A DNA stretch of 40,896 bases, from NCBI GenBank assembly GCA_014905825.1, contig JACGCN010000116.1, positions 1 to 40,896 of the forward strand, written 5' to 3'. Source of the DNA: Lyophyllum atratum (taxonomy: Eukaryota > Basidiomycota > Agaricomycetes > Agaricales > Lyophyllaceae). Below, one piece after another: positions 1 to 9,475 of this stretch (position 1 is its first letter; each line of letters opens with the position of its first letter). The notes under the pieces are model-generated. The model ran no database searches, was not told the DNA's origin, and saw only the letters and a program-made list of their open reading frames with translations. Position numbers and translations under genes: made by a program.

Positions 1-90
1 TGGATCACGTGGCTAGCTGCAGCCATAAAACGTCCTGGCTGCAGCTTCGACTTTAACAACGACCTTTCACACCTCTTTACTCAGCATAGC
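1..90 (+). promoter_or_regulatory. Promoter region of the SEC9-like gene
   Basis: This is the sequence upstream of the SEC9-like start codon. It holds a CACGTG E-box at 6-11 and an ATAAAA box at 25-30. A perfect 10-bp inverted repeat, AGCTGCAGCC at 15-24 and GGCTGCAGCT at 37-46, brackets that A/T box. Promoter function is inferred from position. Confidence 0.4.
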
Positions 91-1268
91 ATGCCTCTTT
101 TCAAACGCAAGGAACAGAACCTCATACCACCTGTGTCGCAAGATAATTCACGGTCTGGCGGCAGCAGCCCTTCTCGTTCTCCATATCACTCAAACGCCAG
201 CACGTACATCGCTAGCCGAGATGGCGACCCATACAACACCCCTAGCAGCCGATCTCCGTCATATGCCTCAGATGAGCCTTCCGTGAGAGACAAATATAGC
301 AGGAGCAATGCGGTCGGTGACATCTACTCTCGCGGCGGGCCGAACTCGATAAAGATCGCAACGAACTCTTCGCTGGATACAATGCACAGAAGTCGGGTTC
401 GGGTCGATTCTTCGACGGACCGCAACCTGGTAGGGAACCCAACCCAGGTGAAGAAAATGAGGAAGACGTAGAAGGAATCAAACAACAGACCCGTTTCGTC
501 AAACAGGATAGTGTCAATTCGACGAGGAATGCTCTCCGTCTGGCTCGTGAAGCGGAGGACACAGCTCGGAATACTCTCACTCGGCTTGGAGACCAGTCAG
601 GTAGGCATTGCATTACAGTTCTACTACTACGACTGAATTTGCGCTGCAGAAAAACTGGCTAACACCGAGCGCCATTTGGATGTTGCCAAGGGCCATTCCT
701 CTCGTGCCGAGGATAACACCAATGAACTCAAACAACTCAACCGCTCCATCTTCCGCCCTGTCATTACTTTCAACAAAGACGCCAAGCGTGCTGCTCAGGA
801 AGCGAAAATACAAGCTCGATACGACGAAGAACGCGATGCGAGGGAGAAGACTATGGTGGATATTAGAGAGACTCAGAACCGACTTGGAAGGGCCCAAACG
901 TACGGTCGTGGAGACGACGAAGAAGAACTTACAGGTGGTGCTCGTAGTCGATTCAAGACAGCAGAACAGGAGGCGGCTAGGAAGGAACAGAGAAAGCGCT
1001 ATCAATTCGACTCCACCGCCTCCGATGACGAGCTTGAAGATGAATTAGATAACAATTTGGGAGAAATTGGCGACGTTTCTAAACGTCTCAAGGCCCTGGG
1101 AATGGCAATGGGCCAGGAGCTGGACAACCAGAACGTCAGGATTGACCAAATTGAGGGGAAAGCTGGCAATGTTGAACGGAAAATTCATCTAAACACCCAG
1201 CGTGTACGTTGTCCATACTCTTCATCCTCCGTGACTTACATATACCCTCATAGCTCAAGAAGATCTAG
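91..1268 (+). CDS. SEC9: SNAP-25 family t-SNARE, SEC9-like (one apparent frame break)
   Basis: This is a plasma-membrane t-SNARE of the SNAP-25/Sec9 family, which supplies two SNARE helices for exocytic vesicle fusion. Exons are 91-600, 650-1203 and 1254-1268. The N-terminal third is a Ser/Pro/Tyr-rich disordered tail. The Qb helix spans the exon 1/2 junction (TRFVKQDSVNSTRNALRLA onward, with LGDQSEKL as zero layer) and the Qc helix lies near the C-terminus (LKALGMAMGQELDNQNVRID). The protein ends NTQRLKKI, normal for the family. Oddity: the N-terminal tail reads in frame 1 up to about YSRGG (near 339), while the following LDKDRNELFAGYNAQKSG reads in frame 3. No intron of realistic size fits, so one base appears to be missing near 336-345. 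No membrane segment is present, as expected for fungal Sec9. Confidence 0.9.
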
Positions 1269-1564
1269 TAGTTTATCGTTATGTGGACATTGGAGCTATG
1301 ACTTTTGGATACTTTTCTGTTACAGCTGGAGACATGAATCGACTTACGTAATCGCATATTTATTACCTAAGCCTCGCGGTCATGAGCAAATCATGTGACG
1401 ATGGCACATGCCACAGATTTACTTTGGCGAGTGCCATCAAGTTCAATTGAACGGGCCTTTTGCCAACTTGACGTTTCTGCGTTTGACCTTTTTCCGGTTC
1501 CTACCCAGAGCCTTGACAAGAACCGAATCATCTGTCTCCTATATTTCTTGATCTAGCTTCACCG

Positions 1565-3072
1565 ATGGTGTCCGAATACGAGAAACAGCGGGCACTGAAC
1601 ATGCAAAAGGTAGACTTTTTTTAGGAAATGTCTGTTTGTACGTGTGCAAACTAACGCGTCCACAGAATATAGACCTTTTGAAATCTCTCGGACTCGATAA
1701 ACCCCTATTCGAACCGAAAGAAAAGCCACAAAAGTCGAAGCCAGTTGTCAAGAAACGCAAGGCTATACCCGATGTCGACGAAGACGCACCCATAGTCTCC
1801 AAAGCCCCCCGATTAGAGTCTCCTCCGGTTGATTCTAGTATCCGGAGAAGCTCTAGAAATGCAGGTAAAAAGGTGGATTATACTTCGGAACAACAGCGCA
1901 GTGCCCCACTCCCCTTGGCGTACACATCGGGCATTAAAGACAATGGAGATCTCCTTAGACCTGAGAGAAGTGTAAGAACGCATGACCCGTGAGTGCATAT
2001 CTATACAATTCGCTATAGCTAATGCTCGACCCAACACAGGAAAACCTTTGGCGCTATCCCAGGAATCGAAGTGGGTTCTTGGTGGGAAACTAGGGAGGGA
2101 TGTAGCAAAGATGCCATTCATGCGTATGTCTCTTGTTATTCCACAAGAAAGCCTTTCCTGAAAGCTTTGAAGGCCATGGGTAGCAGGGATATCCGGCGGC
2201 TCGGAAGGGGCTTACAGTGTGGCACTCAGTGGCGGGTACGACGATGATGTTGACCTTGGATATGCATTGTGCGTTTTCGATTTTGATCAAGGGTATCACG
2301 AGAAAGGCTCACAAGGACTGGTTCAGTACTTATACTGGCTCTGGTGGGTTACTTCATGTAACCCGTCGTAGCGCTGTGCTCATATTCCTACAGGCGGTAG
2401 AGATCTCAAAGGAACTAAAGATGCGCCGAAGAACGTGTGTCGTAATTAATTCTGCATATTGTTTAGTTTTAACTATTTTGCAGCTTCGTACGGCTCCACA
2501 GACCTCTGACCAGTCCTTCGAGCACAGTGTTCGAATGTTCCAATCTTCCTTGACTTCCTCACTGACACAACATCCCAATGTATAGTTTAACAAAGCATTG
2601 AAGGTCCGCCTCATCGATGCCTGTATTGACACCCTTTTTTAACTCACCTATCTAGCGATCTTCTGAAACCGCGAAACCTGTACGCGTGATACGAGGGTAC
2701 AAACTCAAATCTCAATATGCTCCAAGCGAAGGGTAAAGTCGTTCTTGTACCTCCGCCGTATCTCAATTCACACAGGTGATAGATACCGATATGACGGCTT
2801 ATACACAGTAGAAAAGGTAAGACTCTGAGAGAAAGTCCTTGCCTGCATACTCATAAGCTAGCATGACAGGCTTGGCTGGAAAAGGGATTGAATCCTAAAG
2901 GGTACCTTGTCTGTAAATATGCATTCAAAGTGAGAACCCTCGTATATAATGGTCACCCGTCATTCTCATTGCTATTGCTATTCTATAGCGAATTTTAGGA
3001 CAACCCCCGTTGCCCATCAAAGCCGCTGCCGGAGACGAAGAAGCTCTACCCGACTCCGTCGCTGAGTCGTAG
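1565..3072 (+). CDS. SRA-YDG domain protein (modified-cytosine reader)
   Basis: This encodes a free-standing SRA-YDG protein. SRA domains of UHRF1 and plant SUVH proteins bind hemimethylated or methylated cytosine. Twelve exons join cleanly: 1565-1609, 1666-1988, 2040-2123, 2173-2268, 2327-2343, 2394-2434, 2484-2528, 2586-2603, 2656-2732, 2783-2816, 2870-2929 and 2989-3072. The N-terminal part is basic and disordered and carries RRSSRNAGKKVDY. The SRA domain then shows FGAIPGIEVGSWWETRE, PWVAGISGGSEGAYSVALSG, FTYTGSGGRDLKG, RTAPQTSDQSFEHS, PVRVIRGYKL and the diagnostic YRYDGLYTVEKAW. No RING, tandem Tudor or PHD segment is seen, unlike UHRF1, and no SET domain as in SUVH. Two exons are only 17 and 18 nt long. 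The reading frame is intact throughout. Binding to methylated DNA is inferred from the family. Confidence 0.9.
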
Positions 3073-3181
3073 ATGGTTCATCTCTACCGTTTTCGATCTC
3101 ATCTCAGATACCCTCGCCCCATTGCTGTGTCTATGTCATATTAATTCTTGTTTGAACATAGTGCTTTCTCATATGTCAATA

Positions 3182-3453
3182 TCATACGATCTTCCGCCCC
3201 CGCTCTTTCACCGGCCAAGGCTTGCCATAATATTGCTCCTGAGTAACAGGATCGACTCTCCATAGGGTAACCTCCACCGGCCGACCTACTATCTCTGGCA
3301 ACATCTCCAGCGATTGTCTCCGAAAGTCCCCGTTGACGGCCGCCTGAAGGTCACGACTCTACCATTTGAGTTATTTTTGTAGTTACGTACTTCCCCTCGG
3401 GAGTTTTGCCCATCTCTTTGGGTGTTGACCGCTGCTGGTCGCTTCGACCTCAT
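3182..3453 (-). CDS. Putative small basic protein, two exons
   Basis: A small minus-strand model of about 74 aa. It starts at the ATG read from 3453-3451 (MRSKRPAAVN), has a 47-nt intron at 3344-3390 (GTACGT...TTCAG), and ends with TGA at 3182-3184. The second exon reads PEIVGRPVEVTLWRVDPVTQ followed by a basic tail ending ERGRKIV, which looks like real, composition-balanced protein. An in-frame stop lies just upstream of the start. I do not recognise the family. It is convergent with the SRA gene, with about 110 nt between the stop codons. The model rests only on open frame and good splice borders, so it may be part of a longer gene or chance. Confidence 0.45.
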
Positions 3454-4395
3454 TTAACCGTATTGCTCCTACGCGGGTATAATCCCTCTGGCACAGTCTT
3501 CCAGTTACGGAGTTGACATGGCCATGTCAGTATCTACCCTCATTCCTTATTTCCAAATTATTCCTTATCCACATAAAAACTCCCTAGCTTTGCGTATAAA
3601 GAGACCCGTTCCTTGCAGCGTCTGGTACCCCGAACCTTGTCTCTCGACAACGATGTATAAGGCAATCTCTCATGGCTCTATCGTTGGATTGATCACCCAA
3701 GTGATTGTCGTAAACGTCGTTGCTGGCGTTACTAGTACAACCTGGAACGACGTATGTGACATATTTTGGAGTAAATCTTTGGTACAGTATACCACTCAAT
3801 CCGGAGTCGCCTGTGCAGGTATACTAGTAACCGCAGTTTGAGAAATTAGCTCTGACCGTCTCGGGGTTCTGGGTAGGGTTCCCGCCCACCAATTCGCAAG
3901 GCAATGGCATTTTCGCTGCTGCAATGAGCGACCTGGCCCCCCTCTGGACAGGCTCCCGTTGCGCTGGTACCAATGATGCCAGTAAATGGTTGGTCGATCG
4001 AACTCTACTTGCAGCGTAAATTCGACGGCCTTTACAGCAATGGTGACGGTGCATGCGTTAATTGCGCCGGGCGTGTGTTGTTAAACGTCCTTAACATAGA
4101 CGCATCAGAACTGACAAACGGGTAAACTTTGTGCCGGTTGCGGACGCCTTGGATGGCATAGGATCTGGACATAGGCCCATACAGCTTATAGCACTGAATA
4201 TCAAGACATTCAGATCGTTCGAAATGGTTGATTCATTGTGTTATGCTATACGACATGTGTCTTCGGTTGTCATGATACTTCGTCGAAGTCCTTTTCCTAT
4301 GGATATGTGGTACATATGTTCTGAAAATGCCGAGATAAATAAACGCCGCATGCTCAGAATGAAGAAGGCCGATGCGAACCAAGTCAAAGGTTCCG
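3454..4395. other. Intergenic stretch without a convincing gene
   Basis: Open frames exist here: a 107-codon frame at 3518-3841, and a coherent but start-less stretch at about 3848-4020 reading LTVSGFWVGFPPTNSQG onward. No start codon, splice borders and continued frame could be combined into a gene. No tRNA, tandem repeat or inverted repeat was seen. A decayed secreted-protein gene is possible but unsupported. Confidence 0.5.
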
Positions 4396-5603
4396 TTAGA
4401 GCGAGGATTCCGCCACAACCTGCCGAACGACCTCAAGAAATTCCGCGCCGTCCCCGTCCGATCTAGGAGAGTTAATGACTCTGCCTGCCTTCCAAAGGCG
4501 ATAAACGCTGCGGATGGTATCCTTGAGTGCAGCCCGAGCCTCGTCGTCTACTTCCAGAGGTCGTCTGGCTGTCAGTGATGCGGCGAGACTGACGTGAGGA
4601 GAGGGCGCATGCGTATCGACTGTAAGCGGGGAGGAAGGGTAGTCGTTCGATGATGAGGAGAGCGTCATGGGATGAGAAGTCGGGGATGGCGTAAGCGACG
4701 CTAATCCATCTGACTCTGAGCCAGAAGTCGTATCAGAATCGTCGACGAAGAGTGGTGATACAGCACGGGGAGAGATGTTGGCGAGACGGTAAGCGAGTGT
4801 TTTTGGGGAAGGGGGTTCGAGAGGGTTGTAGGCGGATGACGTACGGTGGCCTGGGTATGATACAATGACACGTTGACCATCTGGATTCTGCTCATCGATC
4901 GGGGGTGTAGGACGCGTAGAGTCGCCGGAGCCTGGGAAGAAGAAATGATAGGTTGTTAGGAGAGGAGAAGGTGAGACTGACCATGAACATCCGAGTATTG
5001 GGCCCAATAAGCATCCTCTGTACCAGCCTCGAAATCTGCTTTTGGTCTGCTGAACCCATACTGATCGTCAAGATCGTCATTCAGGCCATAAGCATCCCAA
5101 TAGGAGTCGCGTTCATCATCCTCAACAACAGCCACAGGCTCATCAAGAAAATCGTGTGGCTTGTAGACGACCACTTTATTGATAGACTCATAAGAATCGG
5201 GAGGGAATGGCATGAGAGCTAGGTTATGGAACTTCCAGCCGTCTGGAGGATTCCATTGAAAAACTAAGCGGAGACCCTGTGGATCCTCAGGGGAGATGGC
5301 GACATGGGCGAAAGTCGACTCTGCGTCGCTGGTGTAACGAATGACATAGACAGGGTCATCAAGCTGTTTCTGGAACGACTCAAGCAGATCAATGGCGGTT
5401 TGTTGAGCATCAGGACGGGACTCAGTGGGCCAAGCGAGGTAGTGGGCAGGATTGTCAGGTGAGATGTGGAGGAAGGCGTGGCGCTGTGCGAGTGCGGTGG
5501 AGATGAGATGACGAGGAAGAGAGGACAGCAGGGACGGTGGCGCAATGTACTCGAGAACAAGCGAGATGGCCGAGGACAGCAGTGGCTCTGGCAGCTCTGC
5601 CAT
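4396..5603 (-). CDS. Hypothetical acidic protein of 385 aa
   Basis: This gene has two exons (5603-4982 and 4931-4396) joined over a 50-nt intron, GTCAGT...CCCAG. It starts MAELPEPLLSSAISLVLEYI. The N-terminal 200 residues alternate hydrophobic and polar segments and could form a folded domain; they end in a tyrosine/acidic stretch (DSYWDAYGLNDDLDDQYG and EDAYWAQYSDV). The C-terminal half is low-complexity Ser/Pro/Asp-rich (SDTTSGSESDGLASLTPSP), followed by a predicted helix, DEARAALKDTIRSVYRLWKA, and the end VRQVVAESSL. There is no signal peptide or membrane segment. The frame is intact. I do not recognise the family and assign no function. It is divergently arranged with the GPI-type protein gene, with 101 nt between the two start codons. 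Confidence 0.8.
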
Positions 5604-5704
5604 CGAGTCCGGGGTTAACCAAATCTAGTCCGTCCATTGATCAACGCTACTCCTCCCTCTCCCACGTGACTTCTCCTCTTCACGACAACGACGACCACAC
5701 GACG
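5604..5704. promoter_or_regulatory. Shared bidirectional promoter with CACGTG box
   Basis: This 101-nt gap separates two divergent start codons (hypothetical gene on minus, GPI-type gene on plus). It contains CACGTG at 5663-5668, the core site of bHLH factors such as Cbf1/Pho4-type proteins in fungi. Co-regulation of the pair is inference. Confidence 0.45.
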
Positions 5705-6264
5705 ATGCGCCCACCGACGAGCACCACCCTCCTTGCTCTCCTCGCCCTCCCCATCCTCGCCGTGGCACAGGCGCAGGTACTGCCTCTCTCCTTCTCTCCA
5801 CCTCCATCCTGACCCACTTTTAGCAGTCTCCACGTCCCGCTGGCCCTTCAAATGCTCCCTCGCAGACCGTCATCACATCAACGATTCTTTCCACAGTCGT
5901 CGGCATCGGTCCTAACAGGCAGCTGACCACAGCCGTCAATACCATCCTGATAACAACTACCCAACTCCTCAGCCAGCCCTCCAGCAACCCCACCACTGCG
6001 TCCGGAAATAACACAGTCAGTGCTGCGCCGACCGGAAACGCGACCAGCTCTGGCTCTGCCACCCAACCACCGGTAAATCTGCCTACTGCACCGACAGCAG
6101 TTGCCGCGGGAGGTGGGGCGGCCGGTGCACCGCTCCCAGGTGCGACAGGGGGGGCGTATGGTCCACCTGACAGCTACATTGCCGCAGCCTCATCATTGCA
6201 TAGGAACTCGCTGCTTGTTGGCCTTGGGGGGTTGATCGTGACTGCGGCATTGACGGTGCTGTAG
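5705..6264 (+). CDS. Ser/Thr-rich GPI-anchored-type surface protein
   Basis: A 170-aa protein from two exons (5705-5776 and 5824-6264; 47-nt intron GTACTG...TTTTAG). Residues 1-22 form a clear signal peptide (LLALLALPILAVAQAQ). The mature part is rich in Ser, Thr, Asn, Ala and Gly (PSSNPTTASGNNTVSAAPTG and similar), giving many sites for O- and N-glycosylation. A Gly/Ala/Pro spacer follows, and the protein ends in a hydrophobic segment, LLVGLGGLIVTAALTVL, preceded by small residues, as in GPI-anchor signals. It probably sits at the plasma membrane or cell wall. No catalytic domain is visible. The frame is intact and start and stop are clear. Confidence 0.85.
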
Positions 6265-6438
6265 ATTGCTGTTGCAAGCTTGGACGGACATTAGTTACAT
6301 ATATCCCTTTCTTCTCTTATCTGGACATAGACTGCACATTTTCAGCACCTGCACTCCCTTGAATAAAATAGTCGCTCTCTAATTACCCATGTACTCGCAA
6401 CTATTTACAAGACGGCAAACTCCGTCAAGGTAAATTCT

Positions 6439-7898
6439 ATGCACCCACTTCTCCGCTCCCTACGCATCCTTCCGTCATCTGGCCCGATCTTCCGCTCGAT
6501 CATGACAACCTCAGTCCAAGAAACCCCAGCGAAACGGCAGAAATTGCAACAGGTTTGATTAGCATTCACCATCTTACCACTTGTCGAACCTCTCTCAGGT
6601 TATTGGAACGCACAATGGAACTTTTCACTGCGACGAAGCTTTAGCCGTCTTCTTGTTGCGCCAAACGAACAAGTATCGCGATGCTGGTCAGTCCCCTTCG
6701 TATAGTGTAAACTCCTCTTGAACGTTGGTCATTCTAGATTTGAAACGAACTCGAGATCCGGCTATCCTCGACACGTGCGATATCGTCGTTGACGTTGGGG
6801 CGATCTACGATGAAAGCAAGCAAAGATTTGATCATCATCAGCGCGGCTTCACAGAGGTCTTTGGCCATGGTTTCGAAACAAAACTTTCATCAGCAGGCCT
6901 GGTATACAAGTCCGGACTATCTTATTACCAAACGAAACAAACTCTGACGTCCGTTCATTACAGACATTTTGGCAAAGAAGTCATTGCCAATACGACTCAG
7001 CTCCCTCCCAACGAGTTAAAGGTGGAGACATTATGGCTCAAAATGTACAAGGTTGGCTGGTTATTGGCTTTTCATACACCCAACCAGCCACTCATACTTG
7101 GCACAGGAATTCATTGAAGCCATAGATGCGATTGACAATGGCATCTCGCAGTATCCCAATGACATTAAGCCGAAATACAGAAGCCGCACCGATCTCTCCA
7201 GTCGCGTTGGTGCCCTCAACCCGGCTTGGAATCAACCCGCGGACTCGCAGACTGTCGATGTACAAATGCTCTTCTATGTCGCCTTTTGACCCACCTGCTT
7301 ACCTGGTCCCCCACAGTCGCAATTTGGCAAAGCATCCCTCTTGACGGGTGAAGAGTTCCTAGGAAGACTGAACTACTATGCGAACGCGTGGTTGCCCGCG
7401 AGGGACATTCTCATCACTTCCGTAGCCCAGAGCAAACAAAATATCGATCCAACCGGCAAGATCATTCTGTTCGAACAATTCCTTCCCTGGAAAGTATGTC
7501 GCAATTTAGTGGGATCATTTCTACTCGATCTGACCTATGTGTCTAGGAGCATCTGTTCGAACTGGAGGCCGACCCGTCGTCCAATATCACATCAGGAGAA
7601 GCCATATACGTGGTCTACCCAGACGAAACTGCAGGAAATTGGCGCGTCCAGGCGGTACCCGCATCACCGGAGAGTTTCGAGAGCCGTAAGGCACTCCCGG
7701 AAAAATGGAGAGGGCTGAGAGACGAGGAGTTGTCCACAGTCTCCGGCATCCCAGGCGGCATATTTATACATGCTTCGGGTTTCATTGGAGGTGCGTTCTA
7801 GCTTCGAGGCGGCGAGTGTGATCCTGACGTCCAATGAAACAGGCAACAAGACGAAGGAAGGGGCGTTGAAGATTGCCAGAGCTGCTCTGGCGTTGTAA
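6439..7898 (+). CDS. MYG1: MYG1 family nuclease/hydrolase
   Basis: This is a MYG1 (GAMM1) family protein, DHH-like metal-dependent enzymes described as 3'-5' RNA exonucleases acting in nucleolus and mitochondria. Splicing gives an uninterrupted frame: 6439-6552, 6599-6686, 6738-6909, 6964-7051, from 7107, and further exons to the TAA at 7896-7898. Hallmarks are [20 protein letters not shown] with metal-binding His/Asp, [11 protein letters not shown], and [13 protein letters not shown] with the DHH motif. AIDAIDNGI and [17 protein letters not shown] follow. The first about 20 residues ([20 protein letters not shown]) are basic and hydrophobic and could target mitochondria; an internal Met ([14 protein letters not shown]) could give a second isoform. 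The third intron uses a weak donor, GTCCGG. Length and motifs are complete. Confidence 0.93.
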
Positions 7899-8433
7899 TT
7901 GTGCATGACTTCATTTCGGGTGGCATCTCAGCACCGTCCCTGCCTCATTGTCGATAGCTTTTCGCAGTGTCAATCAAAACCCTGAATTTACTCCGGTATT
8001 GGATCGCACAAGTTCTGGCCGTCTGGTATAGCTTAACCGTTGACGTTTCTCTTGGATCCTTACGCGATACACGAGGTGGAAAGTGTGACGGAGCTCATAG
8101 CATTTTCATATTTATGCGCACTTCGCCATATTCTATACTGATCTCCAGACTGCCCTTAGGACCCCACTCTCTTGATAACCGTGACGGGCTACATACCGGC
8201 ATTTACATCAATGCTTATTGAACAACGTGGGTTCTGCATGTCCGAGTTTCAAGCCATGCGATGCGCCTCAGTATAGGTTTCATGATTGCCTCCCCTCTTA
8301 GCACCTGGCCCTATGCGATGCTGCTTGGACAGTATTTCCGGTCGTCCCCATGCCTCCATACAGATCCACACTTAACCCGCCTATCCTCTACCTCTCGCTC
8401 AGGAATCGCTGCCAATACACCAAGGAACTGACA
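7899..8433. other. Intergenic, no gene seen
   Basis: An 84-codon frame at 7967-8221 has no protein-like composition and cannot be extended over splice borders. No RNA gene or repeat was recognised. It should hold the MYG1 terminator and the promoter of the membrane-protein gene. Confidence 0.5.
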
Positions 8434-9206
8434 ATGGACCGCCCGGACGCATCAAATGAACGCTCTCAGTCCAAGACTTCCTTCGCAAAGGCTACCTATC
8501 ACCCTTTCCTCTTCGCCATGATGACGTGCTCGGCCATAGCAGAGCTCGGTCTCACTGCATTCCTGGTCAGTGCAGGGAACGAACACAATACCTGGCCGAG
8601 CCCACGGTATCACGCACTGTATGGCTCGATTAGCCCATACAGAAGTCTCCACTGCGTTGACTGTTTCTCCTCGTCTTCAGTTTGATACTGTTTCTCTTCA
8701 ATGCCGCATGGACAACATTGTTTTCAACTACATATGTCCTGTGGTTTGTCGACGGCGCAGGCCATCTCTTGGCTAACGTAGCCAGTTCTGTTGTGTGGCT
8801 TTTGATGACCAGTGTGCTGTGGGTGGGTCATTCCGTCTAACGTTTTCTTTTCTTTTCGCATCCAGACATTGATGTGTGTGCGTTTCATAGGGAACCGCCG
8901 CAGGCATCATGCATAACACAAGAAGTGGTGGAAGTTGTGCTGGAAGAGCCACTATATCGAGGTTCGTCGTAATGTTGCTTTTCTCAAGACTCAGCCGAGG
9001 TAGTCAAGTTGTATAGATGTCGGCAATCATTGACTGTTGAAGCACTGGGTTGGACTGAATTCGGCCTATGTGTGCTGGCGATGGTGGCTACGTGTTTATG
9101 GATGAGGAGGAATAGACGAAACTATGTGAGCGGCTTGTACCTCAAGGTCTGTGGGAGAAGTTCTGACTGATTTCTCCTCCACCAGCCCAGCTATTACGTT
9201 GTTTGA
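8434..9206 (+). CDS. MARVEL-like four-helix membrane protein
   Basis: A 175-aa integral membrane protein with exons 8434-8618, 8681-8822, 8891-8961, 9017-9125 and 9186-9206. Four hydrophobic segments are visible: PFLFAMMTCSAIAELGLTAF, LILFLFNAAWTTLFSTTYVL, NVASSVVWLLMTSVLWGTAA and FGLCVLAMVATCLW. Between helices 3 and 4 lies a conserved Cys-containing loop, GGSCAGRATISRCRQSLTVE, typical of fungal MARVEL-domain proteins. The last exon encodes only PSYYVV. The start at 8434 (MDRPDASNERS) was chosen because it begins a normal cytosolic N-terminus; an upstream in-frame ATG at 8350 is less likely. The role is probably in membrane organisation, inferred only from fold. Confidence 0.82.
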
Positions 9207-9475
9207 TTCTATGTCAAAATTCCTGTAACCGTGAATTCGAGGACTTGCAATTGAATGCAGTACCACTACATACATTTTATTTATGTCAATGTCATTTAAT
9301 TTTGTACCACGGAGCTTTGCGGAACTCGGAGAAACGTGATTATCTGATAAGTGCGTAACGGCGCACACCCGCTGGTTCCTCTTTCACTCACCTCTGCCAA
9401 TGTGACGCAGCCCCAGCTGCTAGCATTGTCATATACCTCCTCTTATACTCACATCCCTGCTTTCATCGCGCAAAC

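Noticed and set aside
3518..3841. A 107-codon open frame on plus
   Set aside because: No protein-like motif, no splice continuation, and it starts just upstream of the minus-strand small gene; probably chance.
7967..8221. An 84-codon open frame between MYG1 and the MARVEL-like gene
   Set aside because: Composition is not protein-like and no neighbouring exons fit.
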